Source: Orychophragmus violaceus (taxonomy: Eukaryota; Streptophyta; Magnoliopsida; Brassicales; Brassicaceae). Taken from it: DNA of 64,000 nucleotides. Shown in pieces: positions 1 to 11,083 of this stretch (positions within the stretch are counted from its first letter, which is position 1; each line of letters opens with the position of its first letter). Location of the stretch: positions 58,927,728 through 58,991,727 of the forward strand of contig CM058236.1 of the NCBI GenBank assembly GCA_030180135.1. The letters run 5' to 3'. The notes beneath the pieces were generated by a model that did no database searches, had not been told where the DNA came from, and worked only from the letters and a program-made list of their open reading frames with translations. The position numbers and the translations under genes are program-made.

Positions 1-41
1 ACATGACAAATTATGAACACCATCGTTTGGGAAGTTTGTGA

Positions 42-1075
42 GTGGTGTGGAAAGCTAATGTGAGGTTCACTCCAATCTTCAAATCTGATCAGCTCATTTC
101 TTGTTCAGTTTTTGTTGCTGGGAGGGATGATGAGATGTTGGTTTCTTTTGTGTATGCCTTTAACTCGGTAGAAGAAAGGAAAGAATTGTGGGATGACTTG
201 AAAGCCCATCATGGCTCTCCTTTATTTAGAGGAAAAGTTTGGGTGATTTGTGGTGATTTTAACGAGATATTAGAGGGAGAGGAGCATTCACTATATGAGG
301 ATTCTCCGACTATTCAATCGGTATGAGAGATTTTCAAGAACTTGCAAGATATTGTTAACTATTAGACTTGAGCTATCATGGTCCTAAATACACTTGGTGT
401 AATAAGATGACAGAGGGTGTGATAAGTAAGAAACTGGATCGAACTCTCGTAAATCAGGGATGGATCATAAAGCATGCTCAGTCTTATTGTGTGTTCGAGT
501 CGGGCGGATGTTCGGATCATTTCAGATGGCGATTTTATTTGAAAAGGAGGAAGAAAGGAAGAAACGGCCCTTCAAATTTACAAAATGCGATTGTAGCCTA
601 CCCTGGATATAAAGATCAGGTTTCAGCAGTATGGGAAAATGCTCCAGCTCTCTACCACTCCACATCAGCCTTTCATCGGTTCTCAAAGAAGTTAAATGCT
701 TTAAAACCGTCACTTCGGAAGATGGGGAAGGAAATGTTCAGTGAATTGTCAAGAAGAACCAAACAAGCTTACATAACTCTCTGTGAAGCTCAAGAGAAAA
801 CAATGACCAATCCCACATGCCCTTTGGTCGAAGAGGAGAGGAGTGCATATGAAAGATGGAACAAGCTAGCTGATTTGGAGGATAAATTCCTAAGACAAAA
901 ATCAAAACTCTTTTGGTTGAAGTCATGTGACCAAAACACAAAAGCTTTTTTACATGCGGTTCAGACCAGAGCTTTAAGAAATAAAATCAGTGAGGTTGTT
1001 GGAGCAGAAGGTGAAGTAATAACAGATGGTGAAGGTACAAGAATGAAGCATTACAATATTTTCAGGAATTCCTAA
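42..1075 (+). pseudogene. LINE-1 ORF2 endonuclease (EEP type) and linker, frameshifted
   Basis: The first block contains the endonuclease motif VICGDFNEIL, followed in another frame by LSYHGPKYTW and the late endonuclease motif GCSDH (around 505-520). These belong to the exonuclease-endonuclease-phosphatase fold that nicks target DNA for target-primed reverse transcription. The two blocks (42-326 and 368-1075) are in different frames with stops between them. From about 600 to 1075 the sequence is the charged linker between endonuclease and reverse transcriptase. The N-terminal catalytic part of the endonuclease lies outside the window. Confidence 0.8.
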
Positions 1076-2415
1076 ACCACAAACCACCAGACTATTCAAG
1101 CTGGTCAATGGATCAGCTACAAGAACTATTGGTTTTTCGGTGTGCTACTGAGGATAAAGAGTTACTTATCCATGACGTATCAGAAGCAGAGATAAACAGT
1201 GTTATTCTCAATGCAGAAAGATAAATCTTCGGGATCAGATGGATATACAGTGGAATTCTTTAAGGAGACATGGTCGATAGTTGGGAACGATTTGATGATA
1301 GCAATTCAATCTTTTTTTAGGTTGGGTTTCTTACCAAAGGGTGTTAATTCAACTATATTGGCTCTAATCCCAAAGAAAAAGGAAGCCAAAACTATGAAGG
1401 ATTATAGGCCAATTTCATGCTGCAATGTCATATACAAAATCATATCAAAGGTACTTGCGAATCGTCTCAAAATCATTCTCCCAAAGTTCATTGCTCCCAA
1501 TCAATCGACTTTTGTGAAAGACCGGTTACTAATGGAGAATCTATTACTTGCTACGGAGTTGATTAAAGATTACCATAAGGAGAATATTTCTGCAAGGTGT
1601 GCTATGAAAATAGATATATCAAAAGCTTTTGATTCAGTTTAATGGGAGTTCTTGGAAAATACTGTGAAAGCAATGGAGTTTCCGGACAAATTTATTCACT
1701 GTATTAAGTTGTGTGTTTCCATTGCTTCTTTTTTGGTTCAAGTCAATGGAGAATTGGCTGGTTATTTTGGTACTGCAAGAGGTCTAAGACAAGGCTGCTC
1801 CTTATCACCATACTTATTTGTGATATGCATGGATGTTCTTTCGATGAAGCTAGATATGGCGGGTAAAGAGGGGAAGATGGGGTATCATCCGGACTGTAAA
1901 GCTATGGAACTTACTCATCTATGTTTCGCCGACGACCTGATAGTGTTTTTAGAAGGAGAGAAGCTCTCAATAGTTGGGTCTTGAAAGTGTTCGATGAGTT
2001 TGCTACACACTCAGGGCTTCACATAAGTATAGAGAAATCGACAGTGTATATGGCTGGGACACCAAAGGATCAGAAAGTAGAGATACTGAATGAATTCCCA
2101 TAAGAATATGGCTCTCTACCGGTCAGATACTTGGGTCTCCCCTTGCTAACTAGAAGGATGACGGCATCATACTACTCCCCGTTGATAGAGAAAACCAGGC
2201 TAATGATTGGATCATGGATGACTCACCACCTATCTTTTGCTAGCCGGTTAAAACTTCTTCGTTCAGCAATTTTCAGTCTAACAAACTTCTGGATGGCGGC
2301 TTTTAGATTGCCAAAGGCGTGCATAAAGGAGATAAACAGGTTACGTGCGGCATTTCTTTGGCCGGGGTCAACTCTCAACACAAAAACCAAAGGTAGCTTG
2401 GTCAGAAATCTGTAA
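1076..2415 (+). pseudogene. LINE-1 ORF2 reverse transcriptase, broken
   Basis: Reverse transcriptase landmarks in order: KSSGSDGYTVEFFKE (about 1210), LIPKKKEAKTMKDYRPIS (about 1365), KIDISKAFDSV (about 1605), GLRQGCSLSPYLF (about 1780) and catalytic FADD (1924-1935). A TAA at 1640-1642 interrupts the frame right after AFDSV. LINE-2 has Gln at this position, so the stop is probably a C-to-T change. Frameshifts occur near 1060, 1205, 1980 and 2105. The block at 2131-2415 carries the thumb-like region with SLTNFW. This enzyme would copy the element RNA into a nicked chromosome; this copy cannot be functional. Confidence 0.85.
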
Positions 2416-3193
2416 ACCAAGAAGTGAAGGCGGATTAGAAGTTAAATCTCTAAAGAAAGTAAATAAAGTACGCATCTTGAAACTCATATGGAGAATTCGG
2501 TCTGGAGGTGTCAATTGGATCCATCGACACTTGATCATGAATGGCTCCTTCTGGGCAGTTCAAGAAACTTCAGTCTTAGGCTCATGGATTTGGAGAAAAT
2601 TGCTAAAGTAACGAGATGTAGCAAGATAATACTACAGAGTGGATGTTAACTCAGGATAGAGGGTCTCTTTCTGGTTTGATGAATGGAGTAGTCTTGATCG
2701 TTTATACGAAGTGTTTGGAGCAAGATGTTGCATAGACATGGGGATCTCAATAAATGCAACACTGGGATCTGTTCTGAAACAAACGAGAAGAAGAAGACAT
2801 CGATACCAACTGCTGGGTCAAGTAGAAGAAGAAATCAGTGAGGCTAAAGAAAGACAAAATCACGAGGTTGCAGACGTGAGCTTATGGAGACAAGAGAATA
2901 ACATGTATAAACCGAGTTTCAACACAAAAGAAACTTGGGAACTGATGAGAGTTTCTAATCCCAAATGGAGCCCTCATCAAGGTATATGGTTTTCATGTGC
3001 CACCCCAAAGTTCGCCTTTGTTACTTGGTTAGCAGAAAAGAATCGTCTCTCGATAGGAGATAGAAGGCAATTATGGAACATAAACACTGATTTGGGTTGC
3101 TCCTTATGCAGTGAACCCCTTGAAACAAAAAGCATCTCTTCTTTGATTGCTCGTATACGAAAAAAATATGGGAAGCACTGGTTAAAGGCGTAA
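2416..3193 (+). pseudogene. LINE-1 ORF2 C-terminus with zf-RVT-like domain, broken
   Basis: The first part (to about 2611) continues the post-RT region with the EGGLEVKSL motif typical of plant LINE ORF2. The block 2711-3193 has GIWFSCATPKFAFVTW followed by NRLSIGDRR and LGCSLC, the zinc-binding RT-associated domain (zf-RVT) at the C-terminus of plant L1 ORF2. The reading frame changes near 2640. The matching protein block is seen on the minus strand in LINE-2 at 4774-5223, so the two LINEs are relatives. Confidence 0.75.
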
Positions 3194-3573
3194 TGGGTCA
3201 GAACTATACAACAAGCTGGACAGAGATTTTGGACGGAATTCAACAGCCAGGCACAAACCATACGAGTACTTTCATCCAAAGATACGCCCTTCCAAGCTGC
3301 GATTCATTTCATCTGAAACTAGAGAAATAGTAGACGGCATGGAGAGAAGCCAATGCCAACAAGAAACATGATCACATCGATTGACATCACAATCAGGAAC
3401 CGTTTGAACACGCTACAAAGAGAAGGTGCAAAGAAGTACGAAGATGGATTGCGGACATGGTTTGCAACAAGAATATCTTTGTAAAAGTTATTTTGGATTA
3501 AAAACGTCTAGAAACATGCTTGTAAAATGTTTATTTTTTCTTTGAATATAATTTAACATTTTATTCAAAAAAG

Positions 3574-4250
3574 AAATTTGGTTTTTAAGACAATCACCGA
3601 AAAACATCTAAAAAATCTATATCTCATGGTTTTATGGTCTAAAACAAAACAAAACACAATTTTATTTTATTTTTCCATAACCGTGGCTCATATACCTAAC
3701 AAATCAATAGACACAAACTTTCATTGATTATTGACGATGTAGATATGCACTAGTCGACCACGTAAATAAGCATAGTCGTGGCCGATGTGTGGTTCGCGTG
3801 GCATATGTGTGGTTCGCGTGGCATATGTGTGGTGTTTTAGATGGTTAAGGGGCTGTCCTCAGCCGAGACCGCATCGGTCGAAGTCCGTGGTTGAGGTTTG
3901 GCTGATGGTCGGGCCATGTTGTTTCCATCACTCAGTTTGGCCACCAGATGAACACGTCTTCCCTTTGTATATATCTTTCCAACTAAAGATCCAAATGACT
4001 TGATTCCACTTGCATCTGAAACTAATTCAAAGGGATTCATTTTCCCTAAAAGTATTTCTAAGGACCTTTGTAAGGTCTCCGTATGAGGTCAGACGTCTGG
4101 TACATTGGACATGTTCTATTTCTGGAAGCAAAACTTCTTGAGAATTTGAAATCTTTATTGATTGTTATTGTATAGATATCACATCTAAGTCCTCGTATAC
4201 TCAATTATTTTCCTTATTGCATCATTTTTATATTTTTATATTTATAGACT
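3574..4250. other. Unassigned spacer between two tail-to-tail LINEs
   Basis: AT-rich sequence with no convincing gene. A 67-codon minus frame at 3837-4040 starts with MNPFELVSDASG but matches nothing I recognise. The stretch holds a short tandem repeat near 3785-3830. Confidence 0.4.
3785..3830. repeat. Short tandem duplication, ~22-bp unit
   Basis: The unit ATGTGTGGTTCGCGTGGCAT occurs twice in a row and starts a third time before the sequence departs. It looks like simple replication slippage. Confidence 0.7.
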
Positions 4251-5562
4251 TTATTTGTTTTTGAATAAATGTTAAATTAATTCAAAAACAAATAATCCCT
4301 TTTACAAAAGTTGTAGCTTCATTGGAGTCAATATAGAACAAATTCTGAGCTATAGAATTTTAAAGAGACTAGCTTGGGAAGGAAGTAAACCAGAGTTGCA
4401 TAGCTCCGGTGTACCTCTTATGCCTTGTCCTTGTGAGGGTTGAAATACGATTCCGCATTTGCTTGTCAATGTTTCGATTCAGTGCAGAGGATGAAAGATG
4501 AGCTTCTCCAGGTTTGCTTTGGTTTCTTTCTCACCATAGCGAGTGAACTGTGGCCTGAAAAAGGAAACGACAGAGGAAGAGCTGGATCATGGGCATACTC
4601 TTGTTGCAGATTGTCTGAATGTTTCTCTCCCATTGAACTGAAAAAACAGAACCATACAGATTTTGAGCAAGCGACCTCCAAACAGTCTCCGAGTAACGAC
4701 ATTCATAAAACAGATGATTGTGGTTCTCTGCTTCAGTTTGACATAAGACACATAGAGGGTCGATCGCAGCATTCTAACATAACATCTTGTCTGCATTTGA
4801 CAATCTGTTGAGAGTTGAAAGCCAAGTTACCAATGAAAACTTTGGGGTCGCAGATGCAAACCATATACCACTACACAAAGCTACATGTGGTTGGTGAGTA
4901 CGAGTAATGGACAGAGTGTTTTTGGTACTGAAAAGAGGTTTAAAATTCTCCTTTCCACGCCAAAGTCGAATGTCCCTTGCAGCTGTTAGGCCTTTGATCC
5001 GTACTTTTTGCAGTTCCTCTTCAATCTGATTCAAGATATCATTCATTCGCCTCCTTCGTTGTCTAGATAAAACTGCCCACTTGATCGTAGCGTTGATATG
5101 TATGCCCAATTCAAGACAGCCACTTTCTCCAGTTAGATCGATCAATCTTCCCAAAGGACACCATGTATTGAACCAAAACGAAGTTGTTGTTCCATTTTGT
5201 AGTACAACCTTTGTGAGAGACACCCCCTAATCTATGATATTAAGCATTTTTCTCCACATTCTTGAACCGAGAGAGCTATTCTTGTTTGTGTACCATAACG
5301 AGCCTTTGCGAATAAGGTATTTATGAATCCATTTCACCCACAACGATGTTGGTTCGAAAGTGATACGTCATATGAGCTTTAGGCAGCTTACGTTGTTTGC
5401 TTCCGTAAGCGATCTTAGTCCCAAGCCTCCTTCCTCTTTCGGCATTGTAACATCTTTCCAAGAGACCTTCGACTTGTTCGTGTTTATGTCCGGGCCAGAC
5501 TAGAGGAAATCTGAACAGAGTTTATCAATTTTCTTTATGCACCCTTTAGGCAAGCGATATAC
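4251..5562 (-). pseudogene. LINE-2 ORF2 C-terminal block (post-RT region and zf-RVT)
   Basis: The open block at 4774-5223 includes TSFWFNTWCPLGRL, KPLFSTKNT and GIWFASATPKFSLVTW, the same zf-RVT-like domain as LINE-1. Right of it the minus strand encodes RLPKGCIKKIDKLC and GGLGLRSL with stops between. At 5562 the frame is cut inside the conserved FWIS.RLPK segment by the CACTA element and resumes at 8829. The region 4251-4770 is the LINE 3' end and holds only short decayed frames. Confidence 0.8.
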
Positions 5563-6294
5563 CACTACAAGAAAAAAAGAATATTCCAACATACATATTA
5601 GTCAGTAATTCGTGGGAAATCGATGTTTCCAACAAATATCCAACAGAATATACATTTGTTGGAATATGATCGTTGGAAACTTGGATTTGTTGGAAGTTTG
5701 TTGAGAGCGTTTCCGACAAATAAATTTTATTGTCAATTCGTCAGAACTTTCTGAGAAAAATTTTGTTGAAAATTTGTTGGAATCTAGTGTGAAGTTTCCC
5801 ACAAATTATCAATAAATAAGATCAACAAATTTCCAACGAAAACATTATCAGAAACTTCCGTCAAATATTTTGTTCAGAAATCATTGGCAATTTGTGATAA
5901 ATATTCAACAAATTGGATCGTCATTTTATGAGAAACTTCTAATAACATATTCGTTGGAAATTTGTTGATACATTTTTTTGATAATTTGTAGGAAATTTCT
6001 AATGCTTTAATTGTTAGAATTTTATTAAAATAACCCTTGTTCTAAAATACGGCCTGGTTCTAAAATACGATTTTAGCTAATAAAGCGTCTGCTTAATCAC
6101 ATAAAGCGCTTTAATCAGATTAATAAGCAACTAAAATAATTATTGAACTAAGGCCCGTAAATTATATGGGCCTGGTTTTTAAAAAGCTTATTTAATAACA
6201 AGTGAAAAGCACAGAGTGCTGTATTTATAGAAGGCGCTTACCTTCATAAGTTTTATGATATTCCGATGTGGGATGTTTAAATCTCAGTTTCAAA

Positions 6295-7703
6295 TAGGGG
6301 TGGGCGTTCGGGTATCCAAATGGGTTCGGTTCGGGTTTTTCGGGTTTTCGAGTTTTTGGGTTTAGGCTCATTAGCCCCATTCGGATATGTAACATAAACG
6401 GGTTGGGTTGGGTTCGGTTCTAGCCGGGTTCGGGTCGGTTCGGGTTAATTACTGGACACCTATAATCCGATCGGTGTTGAACGGGTTCGGGTAATAACCG
6501 TACTATTATCTATTATGCATAAATGTTCAACGACCAAGTTTTGAACTTCAAAATGTATAATATATGGTTGGTGGGATGGGGGTTCTATCGAGATTCTATC
6601 ATGTACTCACCTTGATGGACAGTGGACAATGAACAAGCCATGTTTGCAAAGTTTTTGTACTTTGACAATGGACAATGGACAGCAAAGCAAACGATATTCT
6701 AACATGTACTCACCTTGATGGACAATGAACAATGGACAATGGACAATGAACAAACCAGAATCTACCGTAACTCACCTTAGAAATGGACAGCAAAGCAACG
6801 AGATTCTAACCTAGACTTATCTTACTGCTACAAATGTATATTTCTGCATAATGTGTATTGTTTAACAAAGTTATTTGAAAACCAAGTTCTTCAATCAAAT
6901 AACATAAAGCAACAACCAAATTCCAAAGCTAAAATCGCAAACTGCATCTTGTATAACACCAAATTGAAAAACATGAATCAAAAGACTTCAAACTAAAAGA
7001 ACTACTAATCCATCTCTGGACCTTGATTTCCACCTCCCTTAAAACAAACATCTCTTATGCATACTTTTCCGTTATCTTTGCAAAACAAAACAGCAATAAC
7101 AGTTGAGTAAGACAAATTAAATGTAATAGTTCAAATAATGTTTGTAAAACTGTACAATATGACATCTTAAGCAAAATCATAAAGCTAGCTCACGTACAAT
7201 ATAACAAAAACTTATAAACCAATCCTTGGAATTAGTTCATAAAACTAGCTCAAACCACTAACTCATATAAGCGAAAGATGAGAAACGATTACAACAACAA
7301 CATGAACAAGCTCAGACGTACACTATAACAAGAACACAAATTAGGGGTGATATGGAATCAAATCTTCTCTAGTTACCTTATCTCTCGGAAAGTTAGCAAG
7401 AATTAAGAGATTTTGTAACCAAATCGGGATATTTGGGATTGAATTCACTTGTTACCTTATTATTCGAAGAGTATTTTTTTTCCTATGAATACTGGATATG
7501 TATATAAATTCGGTTTATATGGGTTTCGGTTTTTATGGGTTATACAATCGGGTTTCGGATTTAACCCGAACCGGTCCATAACCCAAAATATTATAACCTA
7601 TGTTCCAATCGGTTATTGTAAAAGATCCGAACCCGTACCGAACCGGCTTTTTCGGGTTGGATCCGGGTTCGGGTTTCGGGTTCGGGAAATATGCCCACCC
7701 CTA
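6295..7703. mobile_element. Non-autonomous hAT element nested in the CACTA element
   Basis: The ends are TAGGGGTGGGC and GCCCACCCCTA, an 11-bp perfect terminal inverted repeat. They are flanked by the 8-bp duplication GTTTCAAA at 6287-6294 and 7704-7711, which is diagnostic of hAT transposition. Just inside both ends lie stretches of repeated GGTTCGGGT-type sequence, resembling the simple-sequence hAT elements of Arabidopsis. No transposase frame is present; the 105-codon frame at 7449-7766 is only the low-complexity end read as protein. Confidence 0.93.
6600..6800. repeat. GGACAATG-type tandem repeats inside the hAT element
   Basis: GACAATGGACAATGGACA-like units of 8 bp are repeated in three clusters. 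Larger near-repeats (CTCACCTTGATGGACA, GACAGCAAAGCAA, GATTCTAAC) recur about 100 bp apart, so the whole block is a decayed higher-order tandem repeat. Confidence 0.7.
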
Positions 7704-8432
7704 GTTTCAAATACATTTATATGGGTCCCACCATTACACTTCTCCATCTCCAGCGTAGCTTTATGAAATGTTCAATACCCCTTTCCTTTTTTTCTTGCGA
7801 TTCTACGTAGGTAGTGATTAATCCTTTTCTTTTTTTTTTGAATATCCCTTTTTTTTGAAGACACTACAAATTTGATTAATAATACATATATATACTTATT
7901 CTAATTAACAGAAAATCTAATCTTAAAATATAAATTATACATTTATTAATCTTTTATGATTTATTCTAATTTTATTGTATCTTCTGAATTAAAATGTACA
8001 ACAATCATTTTTATAACTATTTTTGTTATACAAATTATCTTAATTAACAACCAATAAAAATTGTGTTATTACTTATAAAATTCTAAATTTATGATATTAC
8101 ATATAAAAATGTTACAAAATTCCGCTCTGAATACTCCCCGAGTTTATCTCGATTTTTCGATAACTCGCTAGGTCCAGACCGGTCGCGCGTATAACTCCTA
8201 GCGCGTTTCCGAAAAATGGAAATAACCTATGTTCAAAAACGCAGTCAAGTTACCGCGTTTGCGGTCTCGGTGATCAACCGCCACGATTTTGGTCAACTAG
8301 GCACAATAAAACAATGAACAAATAATGGCATTTAATAGCAATTAATCGGCCGCCTAATCTTATTACACGCTTAAAATCGAATTAAATACCGATTAATTAT
8401 TGTATGGTAGTAGTTACATTTATTTTTCTGCG

Positions 8433-8468
8433 GTGTACCGCTTTTCCGGCGTGTACCGCTTTTCCGGC
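8433..8468. repeat. 18-bp perfect tandem duplication in the CACTA interior
   Basis: The unit GTGTACCGCTTTTCCGGC occurs twice head to tail. It lies in a GC-richer island (about 8120-8500) that differs in composition from the AT-rich rest of the CACTA interior. Confidence 0.85.
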
Positions 8469-8828
8469 GAGGACTCGGCCGCCTGACCCACATTTTCGAA
8501 AAGGGATATTAAGTAAGTTAGTTTTTTTTTTCTTTTTGCAAGTTTCAACAATTTTTGGTAACAAAATTGTAAAAAATGTTAACAAACTTTTGACAACTTA
8601 AAAATTGTTGCTAATTTCCAATGATATAATATTAGTTGGAAAATACCAACAAGATTCTTACGAATTATACGACGTAATTACCACAAATAAAATCGTTGAA
8701 AATTCGCAATGAATTTTCAACAAATAAAGCATTATATGAAAATTTGTGAGATATTTATTAGAAATTTCCAATAAAATATGATTGTTGGAAACATTTGTTG
8801 GAATATTGTATCTTTTCTTGTAGTGTAC

Positions 8829-9542
8829 TGAGATCCAAAAATTGGTTAAGCTATTTATAACCGAGACTATTAGCCGTAACCGTCCAGCGAAAGACAAATG
8901 TTGTGAAGTCCATGAACCTATCCTGTTTTGGGTTTTTTCAATTTAGTGAATAATCCGATACATTCATCCTCTTCGTCATTAGAGGCAAGCCGATGTATCA
9001 GACTGGTAAGCTTCCAATACCGAAGGGGAATTGTTCGAGGATTGAGTCCATCTCCTGAACCTTTACTCCAGCCTTGTATATGGTTATTTTTTCCATACTT
9101 ATCTTCAGTCCCGAGCATAACGCTAACTGATTGAAGACCTCGAGGATTACTTCGATTGACTGTTTCTTTCCATCGGAAAACAAGTAAATCACCTGCGAAA
9201 CACAAATGTGTAAGTTTCAAAGCCTCACAATTAGGGTGATACCCAATGCGCCTCTCCGCAGATCCATGGTCGATCATTTTAGAGAGCACTTGCATACAAA
9301 TCACAAAAAGGTACGGTGATAAAGAACATCCTTGTCTTATCCCTCTTTCACTTTTAAAATATCCAGCAATTTCCCCGTTGACTTAGACCGAGAAGCTTGC
9401 CAAGGTATCACATTTATTGATCCATATATTGATTTTCTCTGGAAACCTTAGAGCCGAACGAATATTAAAGAGAAACGGCCACTGAACCGAATCAAACGCC
9501 TTTGAGATATCAATCTTAGTAGCGCACCGAGAAGAGACCGTC
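8829..9542 (-). pseudogene. LINE-2 ORF2 reverse transcriptase core, catalytic residue lost
   Basis: The minus strand encodes CATKIDISKAFDSVQW (about 9480-9530), SGRSLSPYLF-like sequence (about 9300-9345), LTHLCFAGDLLVF (about 9170-9215) and SLTNFWIS at the CACTA junction (about 8830-8855). The catalytic FADD box reads FAGD, an Asp-to-Gly loss. The intact Gln after AFDSV shows what LINE-1 lost at its stop. Frameshifts lie near 9190 and 9350. The upstream part is cut at 9542 by Gypsy-1 and resumes at 13010. Confidence 0.82.
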
Positions 9543-9839
9543 TGTAATAACCCGACTAACGAAGTAAAATTTCTGGAATGGCCGGAGTTAAGGTCGTGAT
9601 GGTTGGACAAGGACCTCCCCAAAAGTGATAAATTGTTGGAAATGGATGTGTATTGCCATTTTGGGGTATTTTGATAAGATTGGTCGAGTCAGATTGAGTT
9701 TGGGTCGAGCAAAAATGCACTTTGGGTCGAAAATGGTCGAGGACGGACGGACGTGGTTGTGTGGTCGGGTGGCCGGGCGGACGTGCATACGAACGGATGG
9801 TGGAACGGGTGCATGTGAGGAAAGATTATAGAAAAATTT

Positions 9840-10130
9840 CCAAACCTCAAGGAGGCCAGACAGAACGGCCAACGGCCTGCTATGCGTGTGGTGAGGAAGG
9901 ACAATTTGCCAAAAACTGCCTTACCAAGAGTGGAAAGACTGAAGTGCCTATGCACATCTGGTGTTTTACATGTGGATGACAAGGACATTATGCGAGATTA
10001 CTCCCGACCAAAGGAACTAGAATGTCTCAAGCCTCGGGGAAGCAACCTACAAAGACTACAAAAGGACCCCCGGCCAAGAAGCGAGCAGTCGCAGAAAGAT
10101 TTTATGCCTTAGAAATAGATTATGTGAGAC
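9840..10130 (+). pseudogene. Gypsy-1 gag zinc-knuckle remnant
   Basis: The plus strand encodes CYACGEEGQFAKNC, which fits the retroviral CX2CX4HX4C knuckle except that Gln stands where His is needed. Some 75 bp later there is a second decayed knuckle, CFTCG-stop-QGHYAR. Nucleic-acid binding by Gag would be lost on both counts. The coding similarity fades after about 10130 near the expected gag-protease junction. Confidence 0.7.
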
Positions 10131-10639
10131 CTTCAGGCTCCAGAAAGATCCCCATCACAGGTATGACTGGGTGCTAACTTCCTTTTGTGTGTGATTAAGT
10201 CTTGGCATAGTTGAGTGATGTTTAGCTTATATTATATGAGATTTATGATATGAAACCAAAGAGTATGTTAGGATGTTAGGTGTGATTGAATGCATGAAAA
10301 TAATAAGGTAAGTATTATTTTTGCATGACAGTAACTTTCTAGGTTGGATTTTGGTGTGAGAAACCATAGGCTCTCCCGGAAAGTGTTTCCGAAAAACCTT
10401 AGGGTTGTGTGTGGTAAGGTCTTAGGAAAACCCCTTCCTAAAACCAATTACCCGAACCAAAAACTTGTATACCTTGTAACCGGTTGGTGGACTAGATCGT
10501 GAACGGTTCATTGAGGGTGTTGAGAGAAGTGGAAGAACAGAGGGATCGTCTAGCAACGGTTTTGTGAAGGCGAGAGGTCGGATTTGAGAGATCAGCCAAA
10601 AGTGGAAGTTGGAGAACAATGGATATTTAGACCACTTAC

Positions 10640-11060
10640 GGTAGAGGAGACCATGGAAAAGTTGCAAGTCATTCAACTAACTTGAAGAAAACCCAAGATA
10701 AACAAAAGAAGTATGCGGACCAAGGTCGTAAGTAAATGACCTTCGAGGTGGGAAACCTCGTTTATCTAAAAATAGTAGCATGGAAGACACATTTCCGATC
10801 CGGACGCGATTATACATGGAAGGATAAAGGACTTGCTGGAGGATCTTACTGATCCTTAAGGACCCATCAGAATATGATCAAGACGGATAAAGAAGCTCAA
10901 GAACCAAGTGACTCCACAAATTCAAGTATGTTGGGTAAGAAAAACTGGATGGTAGTCACATGGGAAGGTGAAGAAAGATTTAGTAACGAGCATCCAAAGT
11001 TCTTTGCGGATGATACAATGTATGAGCAAGGAGAGACATCACAACCACATTAGAATTCAG
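10640..11060 (+). pseudogene. Gypsy-1 integrase C-terminal remnant
   Basis: The plus strand encodes QDKQKKYADQGRK, a stop, then MTFEVGNLVYLK, the conserved region after the integrase core of plant Ty3/gypsy elements (usually KYAD.....F.VGD.V.LK). The last stretch, WMVVTWEGEERFSNEHPKFF, resembles the degenerate chromodomain-like tail of chromoviruses. The region between this scrap and the gag remnant lacks protease, RT and RNase H. The chromodomain reading is tentative. Confidence 0.6.
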
Positions 11061-11083
11061 GACGAATTCTAAATAAGGGGGGA

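Larger units (their letters stand above)
1..3573 (+). mobile_element. LINE-1: decayed L1-type non-LTR retrotransposon, 5' part outside window
   Basis: Consecutive blocks on the plus strand give the order expected of ORF2 of a plant L1 element: endonuclease (about 42-530), linker, reverse transcriptase (about 1100-2400) and a C-terminal zf-RVT-like region (about 2700-3193). The 3' end is a short A-rich tail after an AT-rich stretch near 3530-3573. ORF1 and the 5' UTR would lie left of position 1. Several frameshifts and in-frame stops make it inactive. It lies tail to tail with LINE-2. Confidence 0.88.
5563..8825. mobile_element. Non-autonomous CACTA (En/Spm) element in LINE-2
   Basis: The left end reads CACTACAAGAAAA (5563-5575) and the right end TTTTCTTGTAGTG (8813-8825), a perfect 13-bp terminal inverted repeat of the CACTA class. 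The 3-bp target-site duplication TAC lies at 5560-5562 and 8826-8828. The outer ~450 bp at the left and ~250 bp at the right are full of short TTTGTTGGAA/TTCCAACAAA repeats, the usual subterminal transposase-binding pattern. No transposase is encoded. About 1.4 kb of its length is an inserted hAT element, leaving a ~1.85 kb CACTA derivative. Confidence 0.95.

Noticed and set aside
6295..6450. GGGTTCGGGTTCGGGT resembling telomeric repeat
   Set aside because: It is not TTTAGGG and is the inner terminal sequence of a hAT element with a proven 8-bp duplication; the same sequence begins hAT-2 at 15198.
7449..7766. 105-codon plus-strand frame
   Set aside because: It spans the low-complexity end of the hAT element and crosses its terminus and duplication; the residues reflect GGTTTCGG repeats.
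9625..9988. Overlapping frames on both strands near the Gypsy-1 left end
   Set aside because: They cross the LTR/gag deletion junction; only the short zinc-knuckle stretch has real similarity.
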